Shown in pieces: positions 8,490-16,549 of a stretch of 64,000 nucleotides of DNA (positions are counted from its first letter, which is position 1; the number at the start of each line of letters is the position of its first letter). Source of the stretch: JAIBJN01 sp963842305 (GTDB lineage Bacteria; Actinomycetota; Thermoleophilia; Gaiellales; Gaiellaceae); NCBI GenBank assembly GCA_963842305.1, contig CAWJFW010000002.1:248001-312000 (forward strand). Reading direction: 5' to 3'. The notes below the pieces were generated by a model. The model searched no databases. It was not told the DNA's origin and was given only the letters and a program-made list of their open reading frames with translations. A program made the position numbers and the translations under genes.

Positions 8490-8636
8490 ATGGTAGAACG
8501 AACGCCGAATCCCGAACGTAAGGAGACGCCGGACAGCAAACCCGAATCCGGCGACCCCGCAGCAGGCTCGGTAGCAGAGCAGGCCAAGGAGCGGGAACGC
8601 GACATGGAAGAGAGCGGCGAGGAGAACGCCGCATAG
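8490..8636 (+). CDS. Short hydrophilic acidic peptide
   Basis: A 48-residue protein MVERTPNPERKETPDSKPES to EESGEENAA. GGAGG lies 7 bases before the ATG. It is extremely rich in Glu, Pro, Lys and Ser with no hydrophobic core, so it is probably disordered. Short hydrophilic proteins of this kind accompany desiccation and stress genes, but no family is recognised. The preceding 170 bp (8317-8489) and following 270 bp show no other gene. Confidence 0.5.
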   Translation: MVERTPNPERKETPDSKPESGDPAAGSVAEQAKERERDMEESGEENAA

Positions 8637-8907
8637 TCAACGCAAGCCCTTGCGCTCCGTCCGGCATTGAGCGGCGCGGAGGCCTGGTCGCAGCGGGCGA
8701 ACAGTTCAGCTAGAACGGCCGGGCCTGCGGCTGAAGGTGACCAAACGCTCGTTCGGGCTCAGCGCAGGAAGACGGGGCGCATGGGTTAGTGCGCAAACCC
8801 GGGTTCGGAAGTCGGCGGTTAGTGGCTCAGCTTGAGACGGCTTCAAGCGATGACAGCGGGCGCAGCCGGGGCGTGGAAGGTGCCTAGCGACTAGAGAGGA
8901 GAATCTC
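8637..8907. other. Non-coding stretch
   Basis: No reading frame with a plausible composition is seen on either strand. The last 15 bp hold the GAGAGGAG ribosome site of the next gene, so the promoter of that gene should lie here. Confidence 0.5.
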
Positions 8908-9150
8908 ATGGCCACGTGCGAGGTGTGCGGCAACGACTACGACAAGAGCTTCGAGGTCGTGATGGCGGGCGAGCATCACACCTTCGATAGCTTCGAATGC
9001 GCCATACAGGGACTGGCTCCCGTTTGTGCCCACTGCGGCTGCAAGGTGATCGGCCACGGCCTCGAGCAGGACGGGACGATCTTCTGTTGCGCCCACTGCG
9101 CCGCAGCCGAGGACGTTCGCGGCCTCACCGACCGGATCAGCGCCGGCTGA
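8908..9150 (+). CDS. Cysteine-rich small zinc-binding protein (metallothionein-like)
   Basis: An 80-residue protein with CEVCGNDYDKSF at the N-terminus and two further metal-binding pairs, CAHCGCKVIGHG and CCAHCA. Nine Cys and several His point to zinc binding (MYM/TRASH or prokaryotic metallothionein-like). Nearly identical small proteins are widespread in actinobacteria as uncharacterised proteins. GAGAGGAG precedes the ATG. A role in metal or redox stress fits the neighbourhood but is inference. Confidence 0.8.
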   Translation: MATCEVCGNDYDKSFEVVMAGEHHTFDSFECAIQGLAPVCAHCGCKVIGHGLEQDGTIFCCAHCAAAEDVRGLTDRISAG

Positions 9151-9979
9151 CCCGCGGTCCGAGCCGCCTCCGACCCACTGTGTTACCGAATCGTAGGGAG
9201 TGAAGTTCCACGTCCTCACCCTAGCCCGCCGCCGCCCTTCCTCCAGCCTTCCGGCTTCCTTACCGTTTGGAGTCGGATCTCCGAGTTGACAACCCACCGA
9301 TCTAGTCGCCGATGGCTTCGACGAGAGCGTCGCGCACCGTCCTCAGCCCAATCGCGCGTTCGCCGCATCGTCTACGACCCGGAGAGCAAGACGTACGCGC
9401 CGGACCCCGATCCTCGGCCGAAGTCGAGGATGCGGTGAGGTGGCCTTTGGGTGCGCGACGGTGGGTGCGCGATCAGCCCGGACCGATCTGGGCGAAGAAG
9501 ATGTCTGTCGGTCCGTTCTGGGCTTGCGGGGATGCCAGCGTGAAGGCGGCGGCGGGCGTGGGCAGGGTATTCCTAGGGAAACCAAGCGCTCGAGTCCACG
9601 CCGATGAACGAGCTCCGCCCAGGGCCCAATCCGTGCCCAAACGCTCGGAGGACCGGCGTTACCCGTTCTCGTGTCCCCTACCGCGCCCGATGGGTTCGAA
9701 ACCTTCCTCTGCGGTTTTGCGTCCTTCGGGAGCGGGGAACGAATGCCCTGATGGACGCACCGGTAGGGGACGCGTTTCGCGACGGCGTCGGACAACGGGA
9801 AGCTAAGCGCCGAGCTCGGAATGTCGCGAAGAGTCAGAGGTTGGGTCCTTGACGGCGGGACCCTTGGGAGCTCTTAGCTGCCGGCTTGCGTGCACATGGG
9901 CAAACTCGACTACTCATGCGGCCTGATTACGAGCAGGGTCTTTCGCACCGCAAACCCCGAGAGGCTCACCGTCGAGTCA

Positions 9980-10009
9980 GCTAGGGCCGGAACTAGCTCC
10001 GGCCCTAGC
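9980..10009. terminator. Strong hairpin A in the gene-poor stretch
   Basis: GCTAGGGCCGGA at 9980-9991 pairs perfectly with 9998-10009 across a 6-base loop. There is no T run. The arm resembles that of hairpin B at 10374 (GCTAGGCCCGG). Confidence 0.6.
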
Positions 10010-10373
10010 CCACTTCTCGCTAATCCTCATACGACCAGAGGGTGGCGGGCGATCATTGGCGAAGGACCGGCTGCATGCTTCGTAGTCCTCGATCAGCGAC
10101 TCGATCGCGTTGAGTAAAGTTTCGCCCAGATTTCTCCAGGTTTGTGTTTCAGCAGAACGGCAATTCCCTCGGCGTGACGGGAAGACGGCAGACGCCTTTT
10201 GGGACGATCTCGAGAGCCAGGACGCTGAGCGCACTGCGGCAGAGCGGCGTCAGGAGCTTCGCGATCGCCTCTCTCATGGCCCACGTTTCAAAGCTCGGCT
10301 GCTGCGGCGGGAAAGTCCCGTTCCCCCTGCCATGGATCCTCGCACCCCTCACGCCGAGGTTCCCAGCCGAGAA

Positions 10374-10404
10374 GCTAGGCCCGGTCAGGGCGGCCGGGCC
10401 TAGC
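10374..10404. terminator. Strong hairpin B before the 10428 gene
   Basis: GCTAGGCCCGG at 10374-10384 pairs perfectly with 10394-10404 across a 9-base loop. It ends 23 bp before the GTG of the next gene, so it could insulate that gene from upstream transcription or lie in its leader. Confidence 0.6.
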
Positions 10405-10427
10405 ACTTATCTCTGACCGGAGCGCAA

Positions 10428-10739
10428 GTGACTTTGCACGAGAGTCTCCCTGGCGACAGCCTCCGCAGCCCAAGGGATCGCTTGGCAGGTTTCCGCGAAG
10501 CCAACGACAGGATCGCCGGGTCCGCCAAGGAAGGATTCGCGATCTTCGTCTGCGAGTGCGGCTTGGCGGACTGCTTGAGCACACTCGCGCTCAACGTTGC
10601 CGTGTACGAGAGGATCCGCTCCAATCCCGCCTGGGCGCTGTTCGTTCCGGGCCACGAGCTAGAGGATGGCGAACGGGTGGTCGCAGAAGGAGCCAGTTTC
10701 CTCGTCGTGGAGCGACCCCCTCTCAGCGAACCCCAATGA
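10428..10739 (+). CDS. Conserved small protein with CECG motif
   Basis: A 103-residue protein from a GTG start. The C-terminal part FVCECGLADCLSTLALNVAV, then PAWALFVPGHE and ERVVAEGASFLVVE, matches a widespread uncharacterised actinobacterial family in which a CxCxxxxC cluster is followed by a strand-helix ending in PGHE and a VVE end. The Cys cluster suggests metal binding. The N-terminal helix LAGFREANDRIAG is also normal for the family. Function unknown; it appears as a single gene. Confidence 0.7.
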   Translation: MTLHESLPGDSLRSPRDRLAGFREANDRIAGSAKEGFAIFVCECGLADCLSTLALNVAVYERIRSNPAWALFVPGHELEDGERVVAEGASFLVVERPPLSEPQ

Positions 10740-11208
10740 GCCCGAAGAGAACCAACACGAGGAGCACGATCAACAGCGGCGGTGTCAAGGGGGCTTGGGG
10801 TCGGTGTCAACACCCAAGGCCGGAAGTCGAGATCTCTCGGTGGAAGGGGTTCTTCTGGCGCAGGTAGGTCCGGCCTGAGGCGCTATCGGACCGATTGGTG
10901 GCCTCACCTTGCACCTTCGAGTCGAATGCCGTAGAAGACCTAGGACCTTCGCTGACGCTTCTCTCAGGCCCGGTCAAGGTTGCGAGGGTCTGTGGGAGGC
11001 CTGGCGTTTTGGCCGCAAGGCGTCGGGCCTCCCTCTTGGATGCGTGGCTCAAACTGACTGGCGGCTTGCCCCACAATTGACGGCCTCGCTCGCCCGCTCG
11101 AGCCCGCGCCGACGGGCGGGAGTCGTCGACTGGGTTTGAAGTTGGCAGGGCGCGGACATCTTCTCGGCCTTGACTCATTCACCCACAGGGGACGAACAGG
11201 AGGATGTT
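10740..11208. other. Intergenic stretch
   Basis: No firm gene. On the minus strand a 21-codon frame (10788 to 10723, TTG start) would encode a hydrophobic peptide ending LLIVLLVLVLFGLIGVR; it has no clear ribosome site and overlaps the 3' end of the preceding gene, so it is only a possibility. The last bases contain the ribosome site of the GlsB-type gene. Confidence 0.4.
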
Positions 11209-11484
11209 GTGGGAATCATCGGTTGGATCATCTTGGGTCTGCTTGCCGGCCTGATCGCCAAGGCGATTCTGCCCGGAGAGCAGCCGGGCGGGATCATCGT
11301 GGCAGCCCTCGTCGGCATAGCAGGAGCTCTGATCGCCGGCTTCATCGCGCAGGCGGTTGGGTTCGGCGACCCGATCGACGAGTTCTTTGACTGGAGCACG
11401 TGGATCGCCGCGATCGTCGGCGCCTTCGTCCTCCTCTTCATCTGGCAGGCGATCGCAGGGAGGAATCGGCAGAGGGTCGTTTAG
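11209..11484 (+). CDS. GlsB/YeaQ/YmgE family stress-response membrane protein
   Basis: A 91-residue protein with three membrane segments: GIIGWIILGLLAGLIAKAIL, a Gly/Ala-rich second helix GIIVAALVGIAGALIAGFIA and a third near the C-terminus, WIAAIVGAFVLLFIWQAIAG. These match the transglycosylase-associated GlsB/YeaQ family. The GTG at 11209 is chosen because AGGAGG lies 6 bases upstream and the family begins MGIIGWI; an upstream in-frame start at 11170 adds 13 hydrophilic residues. Members are induced by general or acid stress in other bacteria; molecular function unknown. Confidence 0.85.
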   Translation: MGIIGWIILGLLAGLIAKAILPGEQPGGIIVAALVGIAGALIAGFIAQAVGFGDPIDEFFDWSTWIAAIVGAFVLLFIWQAIAGRNRQRVV

Positions 11485-11668
11485 CTTGAGGCCAAACAGT
11501 GGAGCGGGCCCGCGACGAACTCGTGGGCTCGCTCTTCCATTCTTTTGACAATCGGGACTAGGCGGCGATCTTTCATGCGGGCCTGCTCGACCTAGGGTCA
11601 CCTTGCGGCCGGGCCGGCCACCGTTGCCGGCGGACAGGAAAACGCAGTGGACTCTGGAAAAACGGTAG

Positions 11669-12634
11669 ATGCTCACGGGGTTCGTGTTCGACGCGCAACA
11701 GTCCGAACAGGTCGAGGATTGGGGACACGCGCTTGGCCGGCTCGACCAGGGACAACTGCTGTGGCTCGCAATGCACGAGCCGACGGAGGAGGAAGTGGCG
11801 GCGCTGCGGGAGGCGCTCGAACTCAGCGACACGAACGCGCAGCGGCTGCGCGACCCACCGAGAAGCGCCTCCGTGGTGGACGAGGGCGAGCGCATGCACG
11901 TGACGCTGTACGCGGCGAGCGGCAACGGAAATGCGCCTGCGCTCATTCCAGTCGAATGTGTTCTCGGCCCGAACTGGATCGTCAGCTCTTACGGTCAGAA
12001 GATCGAGGTGCTCGACGAGTTCTTCGAGCGCGCCCAAGGGGGAGGTCAAGTCGGCGCGCTCGACGCACTCTCGTTCGTCGCAACGATTCTCGACTGGATC
12101 GTCGCCAGCTACCTCCGCGCCTTGGATGCTGTCGAGAGCGAGTTGGAGGAACTGGACGCGAAGGTCATGTCCAATACCCCCAAGGAGGCCGCTGACGACC
12201 TGACCCGGCTAGTCGAGCTCCGCCGCACAATTGGGACACTGCGACGGGCACTCTCCCCGCACCGCGAAGTGGTTGTTTCTCTGTCCCACCCCGAACTCGA
12301 TTCGCTCTCGAGCGAGGAATCAGCGCAGCGTTTCGCCGCGCTCGAGCGCCGCGTGACCCACGCGCTGGACGCCGCGCGCGAGGCGAAGGAGTCGACCTTC
12401 GGCTCATTTGATCTCCTCGTCACTCGAATCGGACAACGGACAAACGACATCATGAAGGTGCTCACGCTGGTCACCGTGATCCTCCTGCCCGCAACCGTGC
12501 TCGGCGGCATCATGGGCATGAACTTCCAGGTCGGCCTCTTCGACTTAGCGTGGGTGTTCTGGGTTGTGATCGCCGCGATGCTCGGCATCGCTGTGGTCGT
12601 GCTGGCGATCGCACGCTCCCGCACCTGGATCTAA
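11669..12634 (+). CDS. corA: CorA family magnesium/divalent cation transporter
   Basis: A 321-residue protein. The N-terminal cytoplasmic alpha/beta domain (residues 1-190), the long stalk helix (ERRVTHALDAAREAKESTFG) and two C-terminal membrane helices are in the order of CorA. The selectivity signature GMN is present (GGIMGMNFQVG, near residue 281), followed by WVFWVVIAAMLGIAVVVLAI. Length and topology are normal for the family, which forms pentameric channels for Mg2+, Co2+ or Ni2+. A positive C-terminal end (ARSRTW) is as expected. The element gene at 12510-12926 overlaps its 3' end antisense. Confidence 0.9.
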   Translation: MLTGFVFDAQQSEQVEDWGHALGRLDQGQLLWLAMHEPTEEEVAALREALELSDTNAQRLRDPPRSASVVDEGERMHVTLYAASGNGNAPALIPVECVLGPNWIVSSYGQKIEVLDEFFERAQGGGQVGALDALSFVATILDWIVASYLRALDAVESELEELDAKVMSNTPKEAADDLTRLVELRRTIGTLRRALSPHREVVVSLSHPELDSLSSEESAQRFAALERRVTHALDAAREAKESTFGSFDLLVTRIGQRTNDIMKVLTLVTVILLPATVLGGIMGMNFQVGLFDLAWVFWVVIAAMLGIAVVVLAIARSRTWI

Positions 12635-12926
12635 CGCGCAGACTGGCAGCCGGCCCCGGGGCCTGTGCGCCCGGCACCATATAGGCGGGTAGCCTCCCGG
12701 CTGTTTCGAGGTGCCAGCAGCCGTGTAGGGGGCAGGAGCGCGGCCAGTAGCAGTCGCCGGGGCAGCGGTGTTGCTCTCGTTGCGAGTCGGCGAGGAGTTG
12801 CCAGGCAGTCGCTTTCGTCATTGCGCCTAGGTCGGAGCGCGTGAGTGCGGTGCGTAGGAGGCCGCGTGTGTTCAGCGCCCACAGCTGTTTGCCGGTGGCG
12901 AGCTCGAGGGCGCTATGCTCGGTCAT
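12510..12926 (-). CDS. Small element-borne protein, 3' part possibly host DNA
   Basis: The first 40-60 residues (LELATGKQLWALNTRGLL, TRSDLGAMTKATAWQLLA) resemble a short family found on actinobacterial integrative elements, whose core is a KQLWALN helix followed by a second helix containing WQLL. A Cys/His-rich stretch follows (CPGDCYWPRSCPLHGCWH). The frame then continues into Arg/Ser-rich sequence antisense to CorA. If the left junction lies near 12679, the last 170 bp are host sequence and the native end was lost on integration. No strong ribosome site is visible. Function unknown. Confidence 0.5.
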   Translation of the reverse strand: MTEHSALELATGKQLWALNTRGLLRTALTRSDLGAMTKATAWQLLADSQREQHRCPGDCYWPRSCPLHGCWHLETAGRLPAYMVPGAQAPGPAASLRVRSRCGSVRSPARPQRCRASRRSQPRTPTLSRRGRPGSSCP

Positions 12927-13021
12927 TTCCGAGGGGCGGCAGCGACCTTATCCGAAACCCTGGGTAGGACGAATGCCTTTATTTAACCCAAAATCCATGT
13001 AAGTAAGTATTTCGGAGAAGG

Positions 13022-14923
13022 TCACCGCGCATGGTGTTCGCGGAGCCAGTCGGATGCACCCCACAGGTCTGCTTTTCCTTTCCCTTGCGGGTAGCGGACG
13101 GCGACGCCGTGGGCGGCTAGATCCTCGAGCACGCGCCGGATGGTAATTGTCGGGTGGAGCACCGTCTCGGCGATGGCTGTGGTGGTGGTCGGCGCGGCGC
13201 GCTCGACGAGCGTGTCGATAGCCGCGCGTCGGAGCGCGGGCATCGAGTCGAGCGCCGTCTTGCGGACGACTTCCCAGAGGGTCGTCTTGTCGGTGCCGAG
13301 CGCGAGCAGCCCGGCGCGCAGCCGCTCGAGCGACTTCACGAGCCGTGCCGGTGCCTCGGGCTCGGGGACGAGCTCGATTTCGCGTGTGTGGTGGCTGTCC
13401 CGCTCGACGGCGCTGCGGCAGCGTGCGACCAGAACGGCGAGGCGGATTAGCTCGTCCCGCTCGTCCTCGTCGAGCTCGTGCTCGCTGCGGTCGAGGCGCG
13501 AGAAGAGGCCGGCGGCGGCGGCGCCCAGCTCGCGGCGCATCGCGGTTTCGCGGTCGCCGCCGTGGTTGAGCGCGGTCGCGGCCTGTTGCCCGGCGTCGGT
13601 GCGCGGCATGCGGAAGAGGAGGAAGCGGTCGCCCATTGTGGCAACGACGGCGTAGTGGCGGTCGATTGTGGGCGTGCAGCCGCCCATGAACCCGGCTTTT
13701 CCCTGCCAGGAGAGCGAGCGCCCGCCCTCGGAGCCGACGTGCCGCGTCCAGCTTCCGTCGTAGACCTCGCGCAGCGCCGCGAGAACGGGCGTGCGCGCGT
13801 CGTGGCGCATGCTCAGGAGCGAGCCGAAGTCTTTGCAGAGGATGAGCCCGAACTCGCCTAGCTCGCGGAGGAGGCCGCCCTTCGCCTCCCTCGCGTGCTC
13901 CTTGCGGGGCGTGCCGCTGAGGAGTGCCGGCTCGGAGAGAACGGCGGTCGCGTAGACATCGGGGAGAGCGAGGAGCGAGCCGAGGGTTTCCGTCTTGCCG
14001 CTTCCGGGCGGGCCGACGAGTAGGAGCCAGACAGGCGCTCCGTCGAGGTAGTTCGCTGCGGCTGCGCCGAGAGTCGCGTACACGGCCGAGGTATCGGGAA
14101 GCCAGAGCCAGCGTTGGAAGACTGCGACGGCTTCCTCGATCGCGCACGGCTCGGTGGCCGGCGTGGTGCGGATTGCGGTGTCCGGGTTGGCCGCGATGGT
14201 GCTTTTGAGCGCGACGCTCTCGAGCTCGCTCTCCTCGAGCGGCGGCTTACAGCGTTTGTTGAGCTCGCGGAGCGTCGGGAGGATCTCCTCGCCCGCGAGC
14301 CCGGCTCGCTTGAGCTTGCCTGCCACCGTCAGCATCGCGGCCCGGCGCTGCCCCTCGGGGATGGTGTCGCCCACCTTGGCGGCAGGGCCGTTCCGCCGTT
14401 TCTCCGCTTCCTCGAACAGCCATGCCGGAGGCTCGGCCGGCTCGACGTTCTCGGGCCCTCGCGTGAAGCGGTAGGCGCGTCCGTTCTCCCCGACGGAAGG
14501 GGGAACGACGACGTAACCGCCCTCGCCGCGAGTATCGAGCCCGGGCCCAAGCGCCGCTGCGCTCGACTTCAGCTCGCGGCCGTGCTTGAACCAGTAGTGG
14601 CGCCCGCCGCCGGGGGTGAGGACCTCGACGGTGGCCGGCAGCTTGCCCCGCTCGCGCTCGCGGCCGGCGAGAGTTCGAGCGCCGCCGTGTTGGACGTCGA
14701 CGTCGAGAACGTCGATGCCGCTCGCCGCGCCCGTGGGGATGCCGATGCTGGCGGTCGGCCAACGTTGCCACCACGCCAGCACCGTCGCGGTGTCGGTGCT
14801 CGCGTCGTGGAAGCCATGCGCGGTGTGCGGCCTCTTGCCGTTGCAGGGGAAGACGGGGAGGCCGCGCCCGGCGTATTCGAGCGCGGCCTCCACTAGTTCG
14901 GCTTGGAGCCCTGGGTCTGGCAT
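13022..14923 (-). CDS. Bifunctional DNA primase/polymerase with helicase-type ATPase
   Basis: A 633-residue protein. Residues 10-185 are a Prim-Pol (archaeo-eukaryotic primase) domain: GRGLPVFPCNGKRPHTAHGF, IDVLDVDVQHGG with the catalytic Asp pair and GGGRHYWF. A short PriCT-like helical segment follows (about 195-245). The C-terminal half is a P-loop ATPase with Walker A GPPGSGKT near residue 306, an ILCKDFGSLL Walker-B-like strand, and a terminal winged-helix region with PTITIRRVLEDLAAHG. This arrangement is the replication protein of many plasmids, satellites and integrative elements. It ends the minus-strand operon 15904-13022. Confidence 0.85.
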   Translation of the reverse strand: MPDPGLQAELVEAALEYAGRGLPVFPCNGKRPHTAHGFHDASTDTATVLAWWQRWPTASIGIPTGAASGIDVLDVDVQHGGARTLAGRERERGKLPATVEVLTPGGGRHYWFKHGRELKSSAAALGPGLDTRGEGGYVVVPPSVGENGRAYRFTRGPENVEPAEPPAWLFEEAEKRRNGPAAKVGDTIPEGQRRAAMLTVAGKLKRAGLAGEEILPTLRELNKRCKPPLEESELESVALKSTIAANPDTAIRTTPATEPCAIEEAVAVFQRWLWLPDTSAVYATLGAAAANYLDGAPVWLLLVGPPGSGKTETLGSLLALPDVYATAVLSEPALLSGTPRKEHAREAKGGLLRELGEFGLILCKDFGSLLSMRHDARTPVLAALREVYDGSWTRHVGSEGGRSLSWQGKAGFMGGCTPTIDRHYAVVATMGDRFLLFRMPRTDAGQQAATALNHGGDRETAMRRELGAAAAGLFSRLDRSEHELDEDERDELIRLAVLVARCRSAVERDSHHTREIELVPEPEAPARLVKSLERLRAGLLALGTDKTTLWEVVRKTALDSMPALRRAAIDTLVERAAPTTTTAIAETVLHPTITIRRVLEDLAAHGVAVRYPQGKGKADLWGASDWLREHHAR

Positions 14924-14926
14924 CCG

Positions 14927-15343
14927 TCAGAAGCCGAACTCATCTTCGGGGCTCGGCTCGGCGGCCTTCTCGAGCGCGACGTTGTACCGCGCAACCGTCT
15001 CGCCGCTGCCGTCGGCCTTGTCTTGCTTGCCGCGGAAGTTGACGGCCACCCAGTCGCCCGGCTGGGCGGCGTGGGTTGTGTAGTCGCCGTCTGGCTTCCG
15101 GTCAGCGTCGCCGACGAGGGCGAGGCGCAGCTTGTAGTGCCACAGCCAAACGGCCCACTCCTTCTTCTCCTCGTCGCGGATGACGCAGACGTCGCATTCC
15201 CGCGAGAGGTTGTTCAGCTCGTTCGGCTCGACGAGCTCCCAGCGCACGATCTCGCCGACGAGCGTGTCGCCTGGCTCGGGCCTCCATGGTTCGGGGTGCT
15301 CGACCTGGGCGGCGAGTCGTGCGTACAGCTCTGTATTCTCCAT
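14927..15343 (-). CDS. Element-borne protein of unknown function
   Basis: A 138-residue acidic protein without membrane segments or recognised motifs. EPGDTLVGEIVRWELVEPNE and QPGDWVAVNFRGKQDKADGS look like strands of an OB- or SH3-like barrel, so single-stranded DNA or RNA binding is possible. It sits 3 bp upstream of the primase gene in the same operon, which supports a replication accessory role. That is inference from context and predicted fold only. Confidence 0.65.
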   Translation of the reverse strand: MENTELYARLAAQVEHPEPWRPEPGDTLVGEIVRWELVEPNELNNLSRECDVCVIRDEEKKEWAVWLWHYKLRLALVGDADRKPDGDYTTHAAQPGDWVAVNFRGKQDKADGSGETVARYNVALEKAAEPSPEDEFGF

Positions 15344-15377
15344 GTCGTTACCTTTCGAGTTAGGGGCGGCCCGGCGG

Positions 15378-15632
15378 CTACGGCACCGGGCCGCCGGCGT
15401 TTACGGGCTGTATCGCGCCGCCCGTAGCACGGCGCTCGCTCATCTCATGACTCACCCCCTCGCCGTTGGTGGCGCCGAGCAGCTCGAGCAGGCGCGCCCG
15501 GGGGATAAGCCAGCGGCGCCCGACGCGGAGAGCAGGTATGTCGCCGCTCCTGACACCCTCATAGGCGGCGCCACGGGAAAGGCCCAAAAGTTCGGCCGTT
15601 TCCTCGACGGTCAGCACGAGCCGCTCGCTCAT
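15378..15632 (-). CDS. Excisionase-like MerR-type helix-turn-helix protein
   Basis: An 84-residue protein from ATG 15632. VLTVEETAELLGLSRGAAYE, then PALRVGRRWLIPRARLLELL is the canonical excisionase/DNA-binding domain (HTH_17): a short helix pair followed by a wing. The last 30 residues are a Gly/Pro tail. The start overlaps the stop of the Xre-like gene by ATGA. In integrative elements such proteins bend DNA at the attachment site or regulate the integrase. Confidence 0.85.
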   Translation of the reverse strand: MSERLVLTVEETAELLGLSRGAAYEGVRSGDIPALRVGRRWLIPRARLLELLGATNGEGVSHEMSERRATGGAIQPVNAGGPVP

Positions 15633-15904
15633 GCGGTTGTGTCGCCTAGACGCCGGAGCTCGTCGAGTAGGCGCCCGTAGGCGTGTACGTGGGCGGGGTC
15701 GTGGGGTTGTGCCCCTTTCTCCCAGCGGTCGACGGCCATGTGGCTGACGCCGTGCGGTGGGATCGCCGCGGCCAACTGCCGGAGGGAGACGCCGGCCGCC
15801 TCGCGGATGCGTCGTCGTTCGGCCGGTGCGGGTAGCCGCCGTCGAGCGCGGAGTCGCTCGAGGAGGGCTTCGGCTCGGTCTGGCGTCTCGGTTTGTACGG
15901 GCAT
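15629..15904 (-). CDS. Xre-type helix-turn-helix regulator
   Basis: A 91-residue protein starting MPVQTETPDRAEALLER. The helix-turn-helix is IREAAGVSLRQLAAAIPPHG, SHMAVDRWEKG, as in the Xre/Cro family. The frame is open further upstream but ATG 15904 begins the homologous part and leaves a 102-bp divergent promoter region shared with the gene at 16007. Likely the element's maintenance regulator, controlling both arms. Confidence 0.8.
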   Translation of the reverse strand: MPVQTETPDRAEALLERLRARRRLPAPAERRRIREAAGVSLRQLAAAIPPHGVSHMAVDRWEKGAQPHDPAHVHAYGRLLDELRRLGDTTA

Positions 15905-16006
15905 GACGCAAAGTCTACGTTCCTGCGCCACGGTTATCAACATCCTGGACTTGATCGACCATGACGATACCGATACAGTGGTAATTCCGCTAGCGAGAGG
16001 AGCGCA

Positions 16007-16549
16007 ATGCAGAGAACAGAACTCGAGCTCCAGGCCCGCCCCGGCGGCTGGGTCGACGTGACCATCAGCCAGGACGGCGAGTTCTGGGATGTTCACCTGC
16101 GCTTGCGGCGCACCGACGACGGCTGGGAACCCCAGGGCACCCTCTACGCTCGGCGACTGTCCCCCCAGACGTTGAAGGCGATCCCTCTGCGCCGCATCCT
16201 TGCCGCCGTCGCAGCGAGCGACGCGCTCCGCAACGACCTGGAAAAGCAGTTCGAGGAGCCCGCCCCTGAGCCCGGCTCAGACGAGTTTAAGAAAATGGCC
16301 GAGACCGCAGCCTGGTCTCACCCTGAGCCGCTGCCCGCCCTCAAGCGGCCGCGGGGGCGCCGGCTCCCGGACGACTTCTACGCCGCCGTCGCAAATCTGT
16401 ACCGCGAGGCCACCACACGTGGGCTGAATCCACGCACGGCTGTCGCCGAGCAGGCCGGAACGTCGACCGAAGTCGCAGGCCGCTGGGTACGCGAAGCCCG
16501 CAAACGCGGCCAGCTGCCGCCCACCGCGCCAGGAAAGGCAAAAGCATGA
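16007..16549 (+). CDS. Element-borne conserved protein with C-terminal HTH-like helices
   Basis: A 180-residue protein preceded by GAGAGGAG. The N-terminal 60 residues form a predicted beta sheet (WVDVTISQDGEFWDVHLRL), followed by an acidic linker. The C-terminal segment PDDFYAAVANLYREATTRGL, VAEQAGTSTEVAGRWVREAR is a helix-turn-helix-like unit common just upstream of actinobacterial integrases. Its stop overlaps the integrase start by ATGA, so both are co-translated. A role as directionality factor or regulator is plausible but unproven. Confidence 0.7.
   Translation: MQRTELELQARPGGWVDVTISQDGEFWDVHLRLRRTDDGWEPQGTLYARRLSPQTLKAIPLRRILAAVAASDALRNDLEKQFEEPAPEPGSDEFKKMAETAAWSHPEPLPALKRPRGRRLPDDFYAAVANLYREATTRGLNPRTAVAEQAGTSTEVAGRWVREARKRGQLPPTAPGKAKA

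Larger units (their letters stand above)
9151..10427. other. Gene-poor stretch of about 1.3 kb
   Basis: No convincing gene is seen. Several open frames of 75-165 codons exist but are Arg/Pro/Ser-rich shadows without ribosome sites. Short coding-like patches appear, for example VYDPESKTYAPDPDPRPKSR near 9370 on the plus strand and NLGETLLNAIESLIEDYEAC near 10060-10120 on the minus strand, which suggests eroded genes. An 11-bp inverted repeat (GTCCCCTACCG near 9675 and its complement near 9762) and two strong hairpins (9980, 10374) lie inside. Confidence 0.5.

Noticed and set aside
9670..9770. 11-bp inverted repeat GTCCCCTACCG
   Set aside because: The arms are about 80 bp apart and no gene or terminator context supports a function.
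10723..10788. 21-codon hydrophobic peptide on the minus strand
   Set aside because: TTG start without a ribosome site and overlap with the 3' end of the gene at 10428; too short to support.
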